Source: Buttiauxella sp. B2
GTDB taxonomy: Bacteria > Pseudomonadota > Gammaproteobacteria > Enterobacterales > Enterobacteriaceae
Reading direction: 5' to 3'
Assembly (NCBI RefSeq): GCF_006376615.1
Contig: NZ_VEXQ01000020.1
Coordinates: forward strand, 19,931 to 83,930
Length of the DNA stretch: 64,000 nt
How positions within the stretch are numbered: the first letter of the stretch is position 1; each line of letters opens with the position of its first letter. Under the pieces are notes generated by a model. That model was given only the letters and a program-made list of their open reading frames with translations, made no database searches and was not told the DNA's origin. Shown here one piece after another: positions 39,582 through 49,198 of the stretch. A program made the position numbers and the translations under genes.

Positions 39582-39598
39582 AAGTGGTCAGACCTCCT
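39582..39598. promoter_or_regulatory. FadR-like operator upstream of fadE
   Basis: AAGTGGTCAGACCTCCT lies 21-38 bases before the fadE ATG and preserves the TGGTCNGAC core of the FadR consensus. FadR represses fadE in E. coli when acyl-CoA is absent. Confidence 0.65.
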
Positions 39599-39619
39599 AC
39601 AAGCAAGGGAGTTTCCTTT

Positions 39620-42064
39620 ATGTTGATTTTGAGTATTGTTGCAACGGTTGTTCTCCTCGGTGTGCTTTTCTATCACCAGGTCAATTTACTGCTCAGTAGC
39701 GCGATTTTGCTGGTGTGGACGGCAGCGCTTGGTTTTGCTGGTCTCTGGTCTATATGGCTACTGGTTCCACTGGCAATTATTCTGGTGCCGTTTATCTTTA
39801 CGCCAATGCGTAAATCCCTGATTTCCGCTCCAGTATTCCGCAGCTTCCGTAAAGTTATGCCACCGATGTCGCGTACTGAAAAAGAAGCGATCGAAGCGGG
39901 TACTACCTGGTGGGAAGGTGATCTGTTCCGCGGCAAACCTGACTGGGAAAAACTGCATAACTATCCGCAGCCAAAACTAACCGAAGAAGAACAAGCCTTT
40001 ATTGACGGTCCTGTTGAAGAAGCTTGTCGCCTGGCTAATGACTTCCAAATCACACACGAAATGGCAGACTTGCCGCCAGAGCTATGGGCATATCTGAAAG
40101 AACATCGCTTCTTCGCGATGATCATTAAGAAAGAATACGGCGGCCTGGAATTCTCCGCTTACGCCCAGGCTCGCGTACTGCAAAAACTCTCTGGCGTATC
40201 TGGGATCCTGGCGATCACCGTTGGGGTACCTAACTCATTAGGCCCTGGCGAATTGCTGCAACACTACGGTACCGAAGAGCAAAAAGATCATTACCTGCCG
40301 CGTCTGGCTCGCGGGCAAGAAATCCCTTGCTTTGCCTTGACCAGCCCGGAAGCGGGTTCCGATGCGGGTGCGATTCCGGATACCGGCGTCGTCTGCATGG
40401 GCGAATGGCAGGGTCAGCAAGTTCTTGGTATGCGTCTGACCTGGAACAAGCGCTACATTACGCTGGCACCTATCGCCACGGTTTTAGGCCTTGCATTCAA
40501 ACTTTCAGACCCAGAACATTTACTGGGTGATGAAGAAGATCTTGGTATTACTTGTGCGTTGATCCCAACTCACACACCTGGCGTGGAAATTGGTAAGCGC
40601 CACTTCCCACTTAACGTGCCATTCCAGAATGGACCAACACGCGGCAAAGATATTTTCGTCCCTATTGATTACATCATTGGCGGTCCGAAAATGGCAGGCC
40701 AGGGCTGGCGTATGCTGGTGGAGTGCCTGTCTGTTGGCCGAGGTATTACCCTGCCGTCTAACGCGACCGGTGGTCTGAAATCAGTCGCGATGGCAACGGG
40801 TGCTTACGCCCATATCCGTCGTCAGTTCAGAATCTCTATTGGTAAAATGGAAGGGATTGAAGAGCCACTGGCACGTATTGCGGGTAATGCGTATGTCATG
40901 GATGCCGCGGCATCACTGGTGACTTACGGCATTATGCTCGGTGAAAAACCAGCCGTTCTGTCAGCTATCGTGAAGTACCACTGTACCCATCGCGGCCAGC
41001 GCGCCATCCTGGATGCAATGGATATTGTCGGCGGTAAAGGCATCATGCTGGGTAACTCCAACTTTGTGGCGCGTGCTTATCAAGGTGCACCAATTGCCAT
41101 TACCGTAGAAGGCGCGAATATCCTGACACGTAGCATGATTATCTTCGGCCAGGGTGCGATTCGTTGCCATCCTTACGTTCTTGATGAAATGACTGCGGCG
41201 CAAAATAATGACGTCAACGCCTTCGATAAGCTGCTGTTTAAGCACATCGGTCACGTTGGTAGCAATAAAATGCGCAGCCTGTGGCTCGGTTTGACCAACG
41301 GTTTGACCAGCGCCACACCGACCAAAGACTCCACCAAACGCTACTACCAATATATGAACCGACTGAGCGCCAACCTGGCGTTGCTGTCAGACGTATCAAT
41401 GGCAGTGTTGGGCGGCAGCCTCAAGCGTCGTGAACGCATCTCTGCCCGTTTGGGGGATGTGTTGAGCCAGCTTTACCTCGCGTCTTCAGTACTGAAACGC
41501 TATGACGACGAAGGCCGTAACGAAGCTGATTTACCACTGGTTCATTGGGGTGTTCAGGATGCGTTGTATCAGGCAGAACAAGCGATTGACGATCTGCTGC
41601 GCAACTTCCCAAATGCGTTTGTAGCCGGCATGCTGCGTGTGGTTATCTTCCCGCTTGGCCGCCGTTACGATGCTCCATCGGACAAACTGGACCATAAACT
41701 GGCGAAGATCATGCAGATCCCATCAGCTACTCGTTCACGCATTGGTCGTGGTCAGTACCTGACGCCAAGCGAGTTCAACCCTGCTGGTTTGCTGGAAGAA
41801 GCATTGATGGACGTGATGGCCGCCGAGCCAATTCACCTGCGTATCTGCAAGGAAACGGGTCGCAATCTGTCATTCACTCGCCTTGATGAGCAAGCTAAAC
41901 AGTGGCTGGAAGAAGGTAAAATCAACGCAGACGAAGCGGCTATCCTCATCAAAGCCGAAGCAAGCCGCCTGCGCAGTATCAATGTCGATGAGTTTGAGCC
42001 GGAGGAACTGGCAACTATGCCGGTAAAGGTGCCGGAAAAGCATCGTAAAATTGAAGCTGCATAA
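39620..42064 (+). CDS. fadE: Acyl-CoA dehydrogenase FadE
   Basis: FadE catalyses the first oxidation step of aerobic fatty-acid beta-oxidation. From ATG 39620, preceded by GGGAG, it has 814 residues, the E. coli length. An N-terminal pair of hydrophobic segments (about residues 3-55) anchors it in the membrane. The acyl-CoA dehydrogenase core follows with [18 protein letters not shown] and [17 protein letters not shown]. The C-terminal FadE-specific domain ends [11 protein letters not shown]. An upstream in-frame start at 39584 would run through the FadR-like site. Confidence 0.96.
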   Translation: MLILSIVATVVLLGVLFYHQVNLLLSSAILLVWTAALGFAGLWSIWLLVPLAIILVPFIFTPMRKSLISAPVFRSFRKVMPPMSRTEKEAIEAGTTWWEGDLFRGKPDWEKLHNYPQPKLTEEEQAFIDGPVEEACRLANDFQITHEMADLPPELWAYLKEHRFFAMIIKKEYGGLEFSAYAQARVLQKLSGVSGILAITVGVPNSLGPGELLQHYGTEEQKDHYLPRLARGQEIPCFALTSPEAGSDAGAIPDTGVVCMGEWQGQQVLGMRLTWNKRYITLAPIATVLGLAFKLSDPEHLLGDEEDLGITCALIPTHTPGVEIGKRHFPLNVPFQNGPTRGKDIFVPIDYIIGGPKMAGQGWRMLVECLSVGRGITLPSNATGGLKSVAMATGAYAHIRRQFRISIGKMEGIEEPLARIAGNAYVMDAAASLVTYGIMLGEKPAVLSAIVKYHCTHRGQRAILDAMDIVGGKGIMLGNSNFVARAYQGAPIAITVEGANILTRSMIIFGQGAIRCHPYVLDEMTAAQNNDVNAFDKLLFKHIGHVGSNKMRSLWLGLTNGLTSATPTKDSTKRYYQYMNRLSANLALLSDVSMAVLGGSLKRRERISARLGDVLSQLYLASSVLKRYDDEGRNEADLPLVHWGVQDALYQAEQAIDDLLRNFPNAFVAGMLRVVIFPLGRRYDAPSDKLDHKLAKIMQIPSATRSRIGRGQYLTPSEFNPAGLLEEALMDVMAAEPIHLRICKETGRNLSFTRLDEQAKQWLEEGKINADEAAILIKAEASRLRSINVDEFEPEELATMPVKVPEKHRKIEAA

Positions 42065-42070
42065 GCCTCT

Positions 42071-42096
42071 AAAACCCCGCTCGCGGGGTTTTTTAT
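42071..42096 (+). terminator. Terminator of fadE
   Basis: AAAACCCCGC (42071-42080) pairs with GCGGGGTTTT (42083-42092), followed by further Ts. Confidence 0.88.
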
Positions 42097-42165
42097 TGCC
42101 CAACAAAAGCCAGTTAACTCATGCTAAAGTGAATAGAATACTGCTTATCGATGAGGCTTCCGATT

Positions 42166-42933
42166 GTGTCTGGTTTGAAAATTACCGTTCTGCAACAACC
42201 GCTGGTCTGGATGGACGGCCCGGCAAACTTACGTCACTTCGATGTGCTGTTGGATGATATTCATGGCCGCGACCTGATTATCTTGCCAGAAATGTTCACC
42301 ACGGGTTTTGCGATGGAGGCAGCCAAACAGTCGCTTGCTGAAGAAGAAGTGATTGACTGGATGCAGTTTAAAGCACAGCAAACTCAGGCAATGATTGCCG
42401 GAAGCGCCGCACTGCAAACCGAACGCGGGGCTGTGAACCGTTTTCTTCTGGTCCAACCCGATGGCAAAGTCCATTTCTACGATAAACGCCATTTATTCCG
42501 CATGGCTGATGAGCACCATCACTACCAGGCGGGCATGGATCGCATTGTAGTTGAATGGCGTGGCTGGCGCATTTTACCGCAGGTCTGTTACGACTTACGC
42601 TTCCCGGTGTGGTCACGCAATCGCAACGATTATGATCTGGCGTTATATGTGGCTAACTGGCCAGCACCGCGTTCCCTGCACTGGCAAAGCTTGTTGGTCG
42701 CCCGCGCCATTGAAAATCAGGCCTATGTTGCGGGCTGCAACCGTGTCGGCACCGATGGCAACGGGCATCATTATCGTGGCGACAGCAAGATTATTAACCC
42801 GCAGGGCGAAATTCTGGCAAATGGCGAAGCCCACCAGGCGATGCGCCTTGACGCTGACTTATCGCTAATTGCGTTGCAGGAATACCGCGAGAAATTCCCA
42901 GCCTGGCAAGACGCCGATCCGTTTAGTTTGTAA
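42166..42933 (+). CDS. yafV: Omega-amidase YafV (nitrilase superfamily)
   Basis: YafV hydrolyses alpha-ketoglutaramate and ketosuccinamate, probably as metabolite repair. From GTG 42166, with GAGG 9 bases upstream, it has 255 residues (256 in E. coli); ATG 42151 would add five. The nitrilase triad is Glu42 (LPEMFTTGF), Lys107 (YDKRHLF) and Cys141 (PQVCYDLRFP). It ends only 5 bp from the convergent hydroxyisourate hydrolase gene, where the ureide cluster begins. Confidence 0.92.
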   Translation: MSGLKITVLQQPLVWMDGPANLRHFDVLLDDIHGRDLIILPEMFTTGFAMEAAKQSLAEEEVIDWMQFKAQQTQAMIAGSAALQTERGAVNRFLLVQPDGKVHFYDKRHLFRMADEHHHYQAGMDRIVVEWRGWRILPQVCYDLRFPVWSRNRNDYDLALYVANWPAPRSLHWQSLLVARAIENQAYVAGCNRVGTDGNGHHYRGDSKIINPQGEILANGEAHQAMRLDADLSLIALQEYREKFPAWQDADPFSL

Positions 42934-42938
42934 TGCCA

Positions 42939-43274
42939 TCAACTCCCCCGATATGTCGACCACGACCAGGGGGAGATCAAAAACGGTAGGTGATAATGCC
43001 CGCCGTTTTGCGTGATAACAAAATCAATTTGCGCACTGGGATACAGAGTTTCCCTTAGCGTTGCAGCAAAATACTGGCCGATTTCTGCCGTCAGGCAATA
43101 ACGCCCCGCAGCAAGTCGCTCCAGACCGAAATCTTTCAATCGCCCATCAATATCAGTCACACCTTGTGCAATAACTTCCCAGTCTTCACCAATCTGCTGT
43201 TCAAGCCGGATCACCACATCTACCGCCGGTTTCCCCAATGCGGTATCAAGAATATGCGTACTCAACTGACTCAT
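42939..43274 (-). CDS. hpxT: 5-hydroxyisourate hydrolase (transthyretin-like)
   Basis: This 111-residue enzyme hydrolyses 5-hydroxyisourate, the urate oxidase product, to OHCU. It has the family start STHILDTALGKPA with the active-site His, and the diagnostic C-terminus YRGS. No signal peptide is present, so it is a cytoplasmic version. Its ATG overlaps the upstream stop by four bases (ATGA), so it is translationally coupled to the fused hpxK-hpxQ gene. The name hpxT follows Klebsiella usage. Confidence 0.92.
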   Translation of the reverse strand: MSQLSTHILDTALGKPAVDVVIRLEQQIGEDWEVIAQGVTDIDGRLKDFGLERLAAGRYCLTAEIGQYFAATLRETLYPSAQIDFVITQNGGHYHLPFLISPWSWSTYRGS

Positions 43275-45025
43275 TGTGCAAACACTCCTTCCAGGCGTAA
43301 TAACGTGATTTGGCGTAGTTGTTCCAACGCCTCAAACTCTTCTTGCGCAGGGGAATGATTCAGACGGCGATGAAGCTCACTGAGGATTTCGTCACCACTG
43401 CACCCTTTAGCGCGAATCAAAAATACTCGCCCAAACTGAGCCTCATATTTTGCATTACCTTGCGCCAGCGCGAGCGTTAACGCGCTGTTTTGCGTATCAA
43501 CAGAGGATTGTTCCCTTTTAGACATTTCCGCGTCTGTACCATCGCCTTGCACTTTCTCGCCAATACGTGGATGTGCAGTAAGCGCTTGATTCAGCTCAGT
43601 GCTTTTCCAGGCAAGAGTCAGTTGCGCAGCATGTTGCATTAACCTGTCAACCGTCTGGTAAGGACGCGCAGCGACCAGGCTTTCAGCCCAGGCTGTAATT
43701 GCAACGCAAGATGCCACCAGGCTAAGAGCTTCGTTTTCTGGCGCATCGTTAAACTCAGCCAGTGTGTTTTTCAAAGCCAGAGCGATGACCGTCTGCACAT
43801 ATGCCTGCACGGCTTGCATCACATCTGTTTCAATCACCGATTCTGCCGGATGATGGCTAATTCCACGCCCGCAGCGCACAAACAGCATCCCTACGGGCCA
43901 GCATTGTGCAATCGCAATGGCATCATGCCCCGCGCCACTTGGTAGAGATAAACTCCGCCCCTGCACAGCAGTTACTGCTGAACTTAAATGCTGCTGCAAA
44001 CTGGCGTCGCATGGTGTGGCGCGAATCGAATAGTAAGTTTCCGCACTGAAATCGACGCCACGTTGAGCACCTATTCGGCGCGCCTCGCTTAATAAATTTT
44101 CCAGCAACTCTTCAAGATCAGAATCCCGAGGGCTGCGGATATCCAGCGTAAGTTGAATTTCACCGGGAATGACGTTTGCAGCCCCAGGTAAACATTGCAG
44201 TGTACCCACGGTTGCAACAATGTCCGGGCTGTATGCACCAGTCGCACTTTCAACGTAGGTTATCCAGGCAGCAGCAGCAGCGAGAGCATCTTTACGAATC
44301 ATCATCGGCACCGTACCTGCATGCCCTGCTTCACCCGTGAAGCTGCATTTCAAACGGCGAGCGCCATTGATCGCTGTCACTACACCCAACGCAAGGTTTT
44401 CCTGCTCTAACACTGGCCCCTGCTCAATATGTAACTCAAGGTAGGCACTAAACTCTTCCGCACTTCGGGCAGCACTTCGAATACGTGAGGGATCAAAACC
44501 TGCATTGACCAACGCTTGCGCCACATTCGTACCCGCAGCATCTTCGCACTCCAGCCAATTATCAGGCCAGGTACCGGTAATCCCACGGCTGCCTAATAGC
44601 GTGATGCCAAAACGCGTACCTTCTTCATCGCCAAAACCGGCGATTTCAATTGCTTGCTCTAATTGAATATCGTGTTGATGCAAGAACGAGACAACTTCCA
44701 GCGCAGCTAACACGCCGAGCATGCCATCGTAACGCCCGGCATTACGTACTGTGTCCAGATGCGAGCCCAGCAAAATGGCCTGAGCGCCTTCCCTTGCTCC
44801 TTCATAGCGTCCACAAATATTGCCCACCGCATCTTGCCAGGTGGTCATCCCGATTTGTTCCATCCAACCGGCAACCAAATAATTAGCACGCAGATGTTCA
44901 GGTGAAAGATAAACGCGCGTGACCTGGCCTGGCGTTTCGCTAATTTCAGCCAGTTCATCTGCTCGTTGCATTACGCGGCGTGCAGCATTACTGGCCTGCG
45001 TTGCACTCATCACATGTTTTACCAT
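43271..45025 (-). CDS. Fused allantoate amidohydrolase / OHCU decarboxylase
   Basis: A single 584-residue frame joins two enzymes. Residues about 1-415 are an M20-family allantoate amidohydrolase (HpxK/AllC type) with metal ligands His89 and Asp100 (GSHLDTV, GRYDGMLG), Glu134-Glu135 (GDEEGTRFG), His199 (ELHIEQGP) and His391/392 (ISHHPAES). Residues about 420-584 are an OHCU decarboxylase (HpxQ type) with ESLVAARPY, His485 in HPRIGE, and AKYEAQFGRVFLI. The two activities are separated by allantoinase in the pathway. ATG 45025 shares a base with the preceding hpxJ stop (TAATG), so 30 upstream in-frame bases are not used. I see no frameshift or internal stop. Confidence 0.9.
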   Translation of the reverse strand: MVKHVMSATQASNAARRVMQRADELAEISETPGQVTRVYLSPEHLRANYLVAGWMEQIGMTTWQDAVGNICGRYEGAREGAQAILLGSHLDTVRNAGRYDGMLGVLAALEVVSFLHQHDIQLEQAIEIAGFGDEEGTRFGITLLGSRGITGTWPDNWLECEDAAGTNVAQALVNAGFDPSRIRSAARSAEEFSAYLELHIEQGPVLEQENLALGVVTAINGARRLKCSFTGEAGHAGTVPMMIRKDALAAAAAWITYVESATGAYSPDIVATVGTLQCLPGAANVIPGEIQLTLDIRSPRDSDLEELLENLLSEARRIGAQRGVDFSAETYYSIRATPCDASLQQHLSSAVTAVQGRSLSLPSGAGHDAIAIAQCWPVGMLFVRCGRGISHHPAESVIETDVMQAVQAYVQTVIALALKNTLAEFNDAPENEALSLVASCVAITAWAESLVAARPYQTVDRLMQHAAQLTLAWKSTELNQALTAHPRIGEKVQGDGTDAEMSKREQSSVDTQNSALTLALAQGNAKYEAQFGRVFLIRAKGCSGDEILSELHRRLNHSPAQEEFEALEQLRQITLLRLEGVFAQ

Positions 45026-46266
45026 TAGCGAATTTCCAGAGCATAGACATCCCACGCGGCCTGCATCGCAGCCCCTTGTGTCGTTTTAAAACCCAGGCGA
45101 TTAAGCACCGCTTCAAGCGCGGTGAGTGTTTGCAGTACACAATCTTTACGCGCGTTATATCCCATCGTGCCAATACGCCAGATTTTGCCTTGCAATGGGC
45201 CAAACGAGGTGCCGATTTCGATATGAAAATCTTCCAGCAGCATTTTGCGCACTTCTTCGCCGTGAACCACTGACGGAATCGCAACACCCAGCACATTATT
45301 CATTTTGTGCTGAAGGTTACCAAAGGTCTCCAATCCCATTCCCTTGATCCCGGCGACTAGCGCACGCCCGTGTAGTTCGTGGCGTGCGATCCCTACGTCC
45401 AGCCCTTCTTCCAGAATAATGCGAGCACATTCACGGGCGGCGAATAGCATACTTGTCGCTTCGGTGTGGTGGTTCAGTCGTTCTGGCCCCCAGTAATCCA
45501 TCACCATGCCAAGATCGAAATAATTCGAGTAGATCATCTCGTCATCACCATCCTGATGCGCAGAAGTACGAATACCCTCTTCCACACATTTACGGCGGCG
45601 AATCACCTCTTCCATTTGCGGGCTGAGAGTTATCGGCGAACTGCCTGACGGGCCACCGAGGCATTTTTGCAATCCCGCAGAGACAGCGTCTAGCCCCCAA
45701 GTATCGGTTTCCAGGGCATTGCCACCGAATGATGCAGTCGCATCGGTGTAAAACAGAACACCATGGCGACGGCAGATTTCACCCAGTTCAGCTAGCGGCT
45801 GTAGCATCGTGGTGGAAGTGTCGCCCTGAACTGTCAACAGCAAACGCGGTTTAACGGTTTTGATAGCATCTTCGATTTGATCTGGAGTAAAGACCTCACC
45901 CCATGGCACTTCGATGGTGTGGACTTCAGCACGACAACGCCGCGCAATTTCACACAACAAATGGCCGAAACGCCCAAATACCGGCACCAGAACTTTGTCT
46001 CCAGGACGAATGGCCGACAGCAGAATGGCTTCGATGCCTGAACGAGAAGTCCCATCCACCAGCATCGTCCAACGGTTTTGTGTGCGGAAAAGCTCACGAT
46101 ACAACACCATCACTTCATTCATATAACCGGTCATGACTGGATCGTACTGCCCAATCAACTGGCTCGCCATAGCCCGCAAAACGCGAGGATCGGCATTAAT
46201 TGGCCCTGGCCCCATTAATAAACGATGCGGCGGATTAATTTGCGTGAAGTGCTGAATATCGAACAT
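45025..46266 (-). CDS. hpxJ: (S)-ureidoglycine-glyoxylate aminotransferase (HpxJ/PucG type)
   Basis: This 413-residue fold-type I PLP enzyme has the Schiff-base Lys201 in SAGLQKCLGGPSG and the cofactor aspartate in FYTDATASF. MGPGPINADPRVL near the N-terminus is shared with alanine-glyoxylate aminotransferases. In this cluster it should transaminate ureidoglycine, the unstable product of allantoate amidohydrolase, to oxalurate. It is the first gene of the hpxJ-hpxKQ-hpxT set, whose coding regions all overlap. Confidence 0.88.
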   Translation of the reverse strand: MFDIQHFTQINPPHRLLMGPGPINADPRVLRAMASQLIGQYDPVMTGYMNEVMVLYRELFRTQNRWTMLVDGTSRSGIEAILLSAIRPGDKVLVPVFGRFGHLLCEIARRCRAEVHTIEVPWGEVFTPDQIEDAIKTVKPRLLLTVQGDTSTTMLQPLAELGEICRRHGVLFYTDATASFGGNALETDTWGLDAVSAGLQKCLGGPSGSSPITLSPQMEEVIRRRKCVEEGIRTSAHQDGDDEMIYSNYFDLGMVMDYWGPERLNHHTEATSMLFAARECARIILEEGLDVGIARHELHGRALVAGIKGMGLETFGNLQHKMNNVLGVAIPSVVHGEEVRKMLLEDFHIEIGTSFGPLQGKIWRIGTMGYNARKDCVLQTLTALEAVLNRLGFKTTQGAAMQAAWDVYALEIR

Positions 46267-46456
46267 GGCATTTCCTTTAATTCATCATGAAACAAAAGAT
46301 TCTTATTAAAACATTTTGCAACTAATGTGCCATTCATTTTCGCTAACGACAAAGAAAGAAAATGTCAGTGCTGTGGTTAACATTTTGCGCTCACTACTCC
46401 TGCCCGATGAACCAAAATGATTCCCAGAATGTGTGCAAATGCACCATGCAGATGCG

Positions 46457-47296
46457 TTAACGTTGTTCCAGCTCATCAAGTTCAGAATACAATTCTGCAA
46501 TATGATGAATACGCTGGCGGCCTGTCGTTAATGCCTCATGCAGGACGGCGTTGGATAACAGATTCACCAGGCTCATCGCGCTGCTGTAACTGTCGAACGC
46601 TGAAACGCTATCGAGCGGCGTCGCAAAGTGCCAGCGGCAGTATGGCGTCAGTCCCGAACCGTGTGCTTCACTCATCACCAACAATGGAACCTGGCGCTTA
46701 TGCAGATTTGCCAGCAGCGGCTTGATAATGCGCGGTCGCCTACGAAAAGCGATAGCAACAACGCAATCCTGTTCGCTGATATCCACCACGTCTTCAGCCA
46801 GCGTCTGGCCTGGTTGCGGCAATAAGTAGACATCGCTACGAATCTGTAATAATTGCTGACGCAAGTGCATAGCGACAGGCCATGAATTTCTTAATCCAAT
46901 GATAAAAATGCGTTTTGAGGTAGTGAGCGCCGTGACGACATCGGCAAACTGTTGCGTATCAAGCAGGCTGACCCACTGTGTCAGGTTAGCCATTTCCTGT
47001 TTGTAATGCCGTGCTAATAACGTGTTACCTTGTACCGCATCGCGGTTTTCCGTCAACGGCATCCCACTCTGGCGCAGGGCACGCAGCTCTTCGCGCATAT
47101 CTTTGTAACGGTCATAACCGAGGCGTTTAAACAAACGGCTTACTGTGGCCTTCGATACACCAGAAAGGCGGGCGAGTTCGGCGCTGTTGTAGCTAATCAG
47201 GTCGTCAAAATGATCGACGATAAACGCAGCAACACGCTGTTCTTGCGGAGAAAGCTGCTCATATGTCGCTCTCAAGCGCTCATCTAATTGTTTCAT
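46457..47296 (-). CDS. hpxU: RpiR/MurR-family regulator of the ureide cluster
   Basis: From ATG 47296 the protein has 279 residues: an N-terminal RpiR helix-turn-helix (about 1-77; recognition segment LARLSGVSKATVSRLFKRLGY), then a SIS sugar-phosphate-type domain (about 120-260) that would bind the effector. The frame extends upstream to 47434 but that part overlaps the hpxW promoter. It is divergent from hpxW and upstream of hpxJ, a position suited to controlling both arms. The symbol hpxU is by analogy with Klebsiella and less sure than the family. Confidence 0.85.
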   Translation of the reverse strand: MKQLDERLRATYEQLSPQEQRVAAFIVDHFDDLISYNSAELARLSGVSKATVSRLFKRLGYDRYKDMREELRALRQSGMPLTENRDAVQGNTLLARHYKQEMANLTQWVSLLDTQQFADVVTALTTSKRIFIIGLRNSWPVAMHLRQQLLQIRSDVYLLPQPGQTLAEDVVDISEQDCVVAIAFRRRPRIIKPLLANLHKRQVPLLVMSEAHGSGLTPYCRWHFATPLDSVSAFDSYSSAMSLVNLLSNAVLHEALTTGRQRIHHIAELYSELDELEQR

Positions 47297-47315
47297 TGCG
47301 ACCTCTGTAACTTTT

Positions 47316-47343
47316 GTTTCACCCGAGACTGGCACAGTGAAAC
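47316..47343. promoter_or_regulatory. Candidate operator in the hpxU-hpxW divergent promoter
   Basis: GTTTCAC (47316-47322) and GTGAAAC (47337-47343) form an inverted repeat with a 14-base spacer, midway between the two start codons. The block CTTTTGTTTCA that includes the left arm recurs, inverted, before hpxJ at 46288-46298. Confidence 0.5.
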
Positions 47344-47409
47344 TCACTGCGTCAACCTGGAACATCTCTTGCTTAGAGATAACCCCAGGCTTCCGTTCTG
47401 AGAGATAAA

Positions 47410-48999
47410 ATGATGATGCAAAGCAATATGGCACCTTCCGGCATGGCCGTCACCCCGCACCATTTGGCCAGTGAAACCGCATTATCCGTATTGCGGCACG
47501 GCGGCGATGCAATCGAAGCGATGGTAGCGGCTGCGGCAACGATTGCCGTGGTATATCCCCATATGAATGGCATTGGTGGTGATGGTTTCTGGCTAATTGT
47601 ACCGCCAGAGGGCGAACCCATTGCGATTGACGCCAGCGGTGCTGCGGGCTCCCTCGCCAGCCTGGAGTATTACGCAGGTGAGCAATCTATTCCTCATCGC
47701 GGGCCAAAATCCGCGCTTACCGTACCTGGTACTCTCAGCGGTTGGGACGAGGCGCTAAAAATAGCCGCGCAACTGGGTGGCGGCCAATTACCGCTGTCTC
47801 GATTACTGGCCGATGCCATTCGCTATGCGGCAGATGGTATCCCAGTCACACAATCTCAGGTGCTGGCAACTCATAGCAAATATGACGAACTGGCCAATGT
47901 TGCTGGTTTTGCTGATACCTTTTTAGAAAGGGGTGAGATCCCACGAGCAGGTAGTCGCTTCACTCAGCCGCGATTAGCCGAAACATTGACCCGTTTAACC
48001 GTTGAAGGACTTGATAGTTTTTATCGTGGGCCGCTCGCAGCGCTAATAGCCGAAGAGCTCGCTGATTTAGGTTTGCCCATAAATTTGCAAGATCTTGCCG
48101 CTCAACACGCTAAACGCCGTATTCCTCTGCATCTGAGCCACCAGCAGGGGGACATTTACAACATGACGCCACCCACTCAGGGGCTGGTTTCACTGGCCAT
48201 TCTTGGGATCACCGATAATCTGGATATGGCGCAAGCCGATGAGACACAAACGGTACATCGTATTGTTGAAGCCACCAAAAAAGCGTTTACGTTGCGCGAT
48301 CAATACATCACCGATCCACGTCATATCACCACTTCGATTCAAAGCCTGCTGGAGGCCGCGCCGCTCACCGCACTGGCCGCTGAAATTGATGACACCAAAG
48401 CCGCTGACTGGGGAACCGGCAAAGGCCCAGGTGACACAGTCTGGATGGGCGTGATTGATAGCAGCGGCCTGGCAGTTTCGTTTATTCAAAGTATTTATCA
48501 CGAGTTTGGTAGCGGTGTGGTGCTACCCAAAAGCGGCGTACTTTGGCAAAACCGCGGCGCAGCGTTTAGCCTCAAACCTGAAAGCTTGTTAAGCCTTGCA
48601 CCTGGTAAACAACCATTCCATACCCTTAACCCAGCAGCAGCGCGCCTTGCCGATGGGAGAACCTTGGTTTATGGCTCGATGGGAGGCGATGGACAACCGC
48701 AAACTCAGGCAGCCATTTTTACTCGCCATGTGATTCAGGGTATGCCGTTACAGGAGGCTGTTACCGCCCCGCGTTGGTTGTTGGGTAGAACATGGGGACA
48801 AGCGTCGGACAGCCTGAAATTAGAAGGCAGATTTAGCCCCGAAACCTTTGAAGCCCTGCGTAAGTTAGGCCACAACGTAGAAGCCTTGCCTGATTTTAGC
48901 GAAGCGGTTGGCCATGCTGGCGCCATTGTTCGCCACACTAACGGCATGCTTGAAGGTGCGTACGACCCACGCAGCAACGGCAGCGCCGCAGGATTTTAA
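47410..48999 (+). CDS. hpxW: Oxamate amidohydrolase HpxW (gamma-glutamyltransferase family)
   Basis: This 529-residue member of the gamma-glutamyltransferase Ntn-hydrolase family should self-cleave before Thr343 (GPGDTVWMGVID), making that Thr the nucleophile. Family motifs include MNGIGGDGFW, the SALTVPGTLSGW region and YGSMGGDGQPQTQ. There is no signal peptide, unlike periplasmic GGT. The Klebsiella homologue converts oxamate to oxalate and ammonia, the end of the ureide route. It starts the hpxWXYZ operon. Confidence 0.88.
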   Translation: MMMQSNMAPSGMAVTPHHLASETALSVLRHGGDAIEAMVAAAATIAVVYPHMNGIGGDGFWLIVPPEGEPIAIDASGAAGSLASLEYYAGEQSIPHRGPKSALTVPGTLSGWDEALKIAAQLGGGQLPLSRLLADAIRYAADGIPVTQSQVLATHSKYDELANVAGFADTFLERGEIPRAGSRFTQPRLAETLTRLTVEGLDSFYRGPLAALIAEELADLGLPINLQDLAAQHAKRRIPLHLSHQQGDIYNMTPPTQGLVSLAILGITDNLDMAQADETQTVHRIVEATKKAFTLRDQYITDPRHITTSIQSLLEAAPLTALAAEIDDTKAADWGTGKGPGDTVWMGVIDSSGLAVSFIQSIYHEFGSGVVLPKSGVLWQNRGAAFSLKPESLLSLAPGKQPFHTLNPAAARLADGRTLVYGSMGGDGQPQTQAAIFTRHVIQGMPLQEAVTAPRWLLGRTWGQASDSLKLEGRFSPETFEALRKLGHNVEALPDFSEAVGHAGAIVRHTNGMLEGAYDPRSNGSAAGF

Positions 49000-49009
49000 G
49001 GAATAAAAG

Positions 49010-49198
49010 ATGACAGCAAAACCTATCGACTGGCCCACTTACATCCAGTTAATGGAGCAACTCCTCAACGTTCCACTTGATGATACACGCCGTAAAGAGC
49101 TTGAAGTGCAATTAGCACGCATGGCTGCACTGGCTGAACCCCTGTTGGATTTTCCGCTGCCCCAACGCCAGGAAGTCGCCGGTGTTTATAAATTATGA
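49010..49198 (+). CDS. hpxX: HpxX, DUF4089 small amidase partner (AtzG-like)
   Basis: This 62-residue protein (IDWPTYIQLMEQLLNVPLDD, then MAALAEPLLDFPLP) matches DUF4089, the GatC-like small subunit that AtzG provides for the amidase AtzE. It starts 11 bp after hpxW and its stop overlaps the hpxY start (ATGA), so the two should be made together as a complex. Confidence 0.85.
   Translation: MTAKPIDWPTYIQLMEQLLNVPLDDTRRKELEVQLARMAALAEPLLDFPLPQRQEVAGVYKL

Noticed and set aside
42900..43300. Possible attachment-site repeat of the tRNA-Asp 3' end at the left edge of the ureide cluster
   Set aside because: I looked for TGGCGGAACGG and near copies between yafV and hpxT and found none; no integrase is present either.
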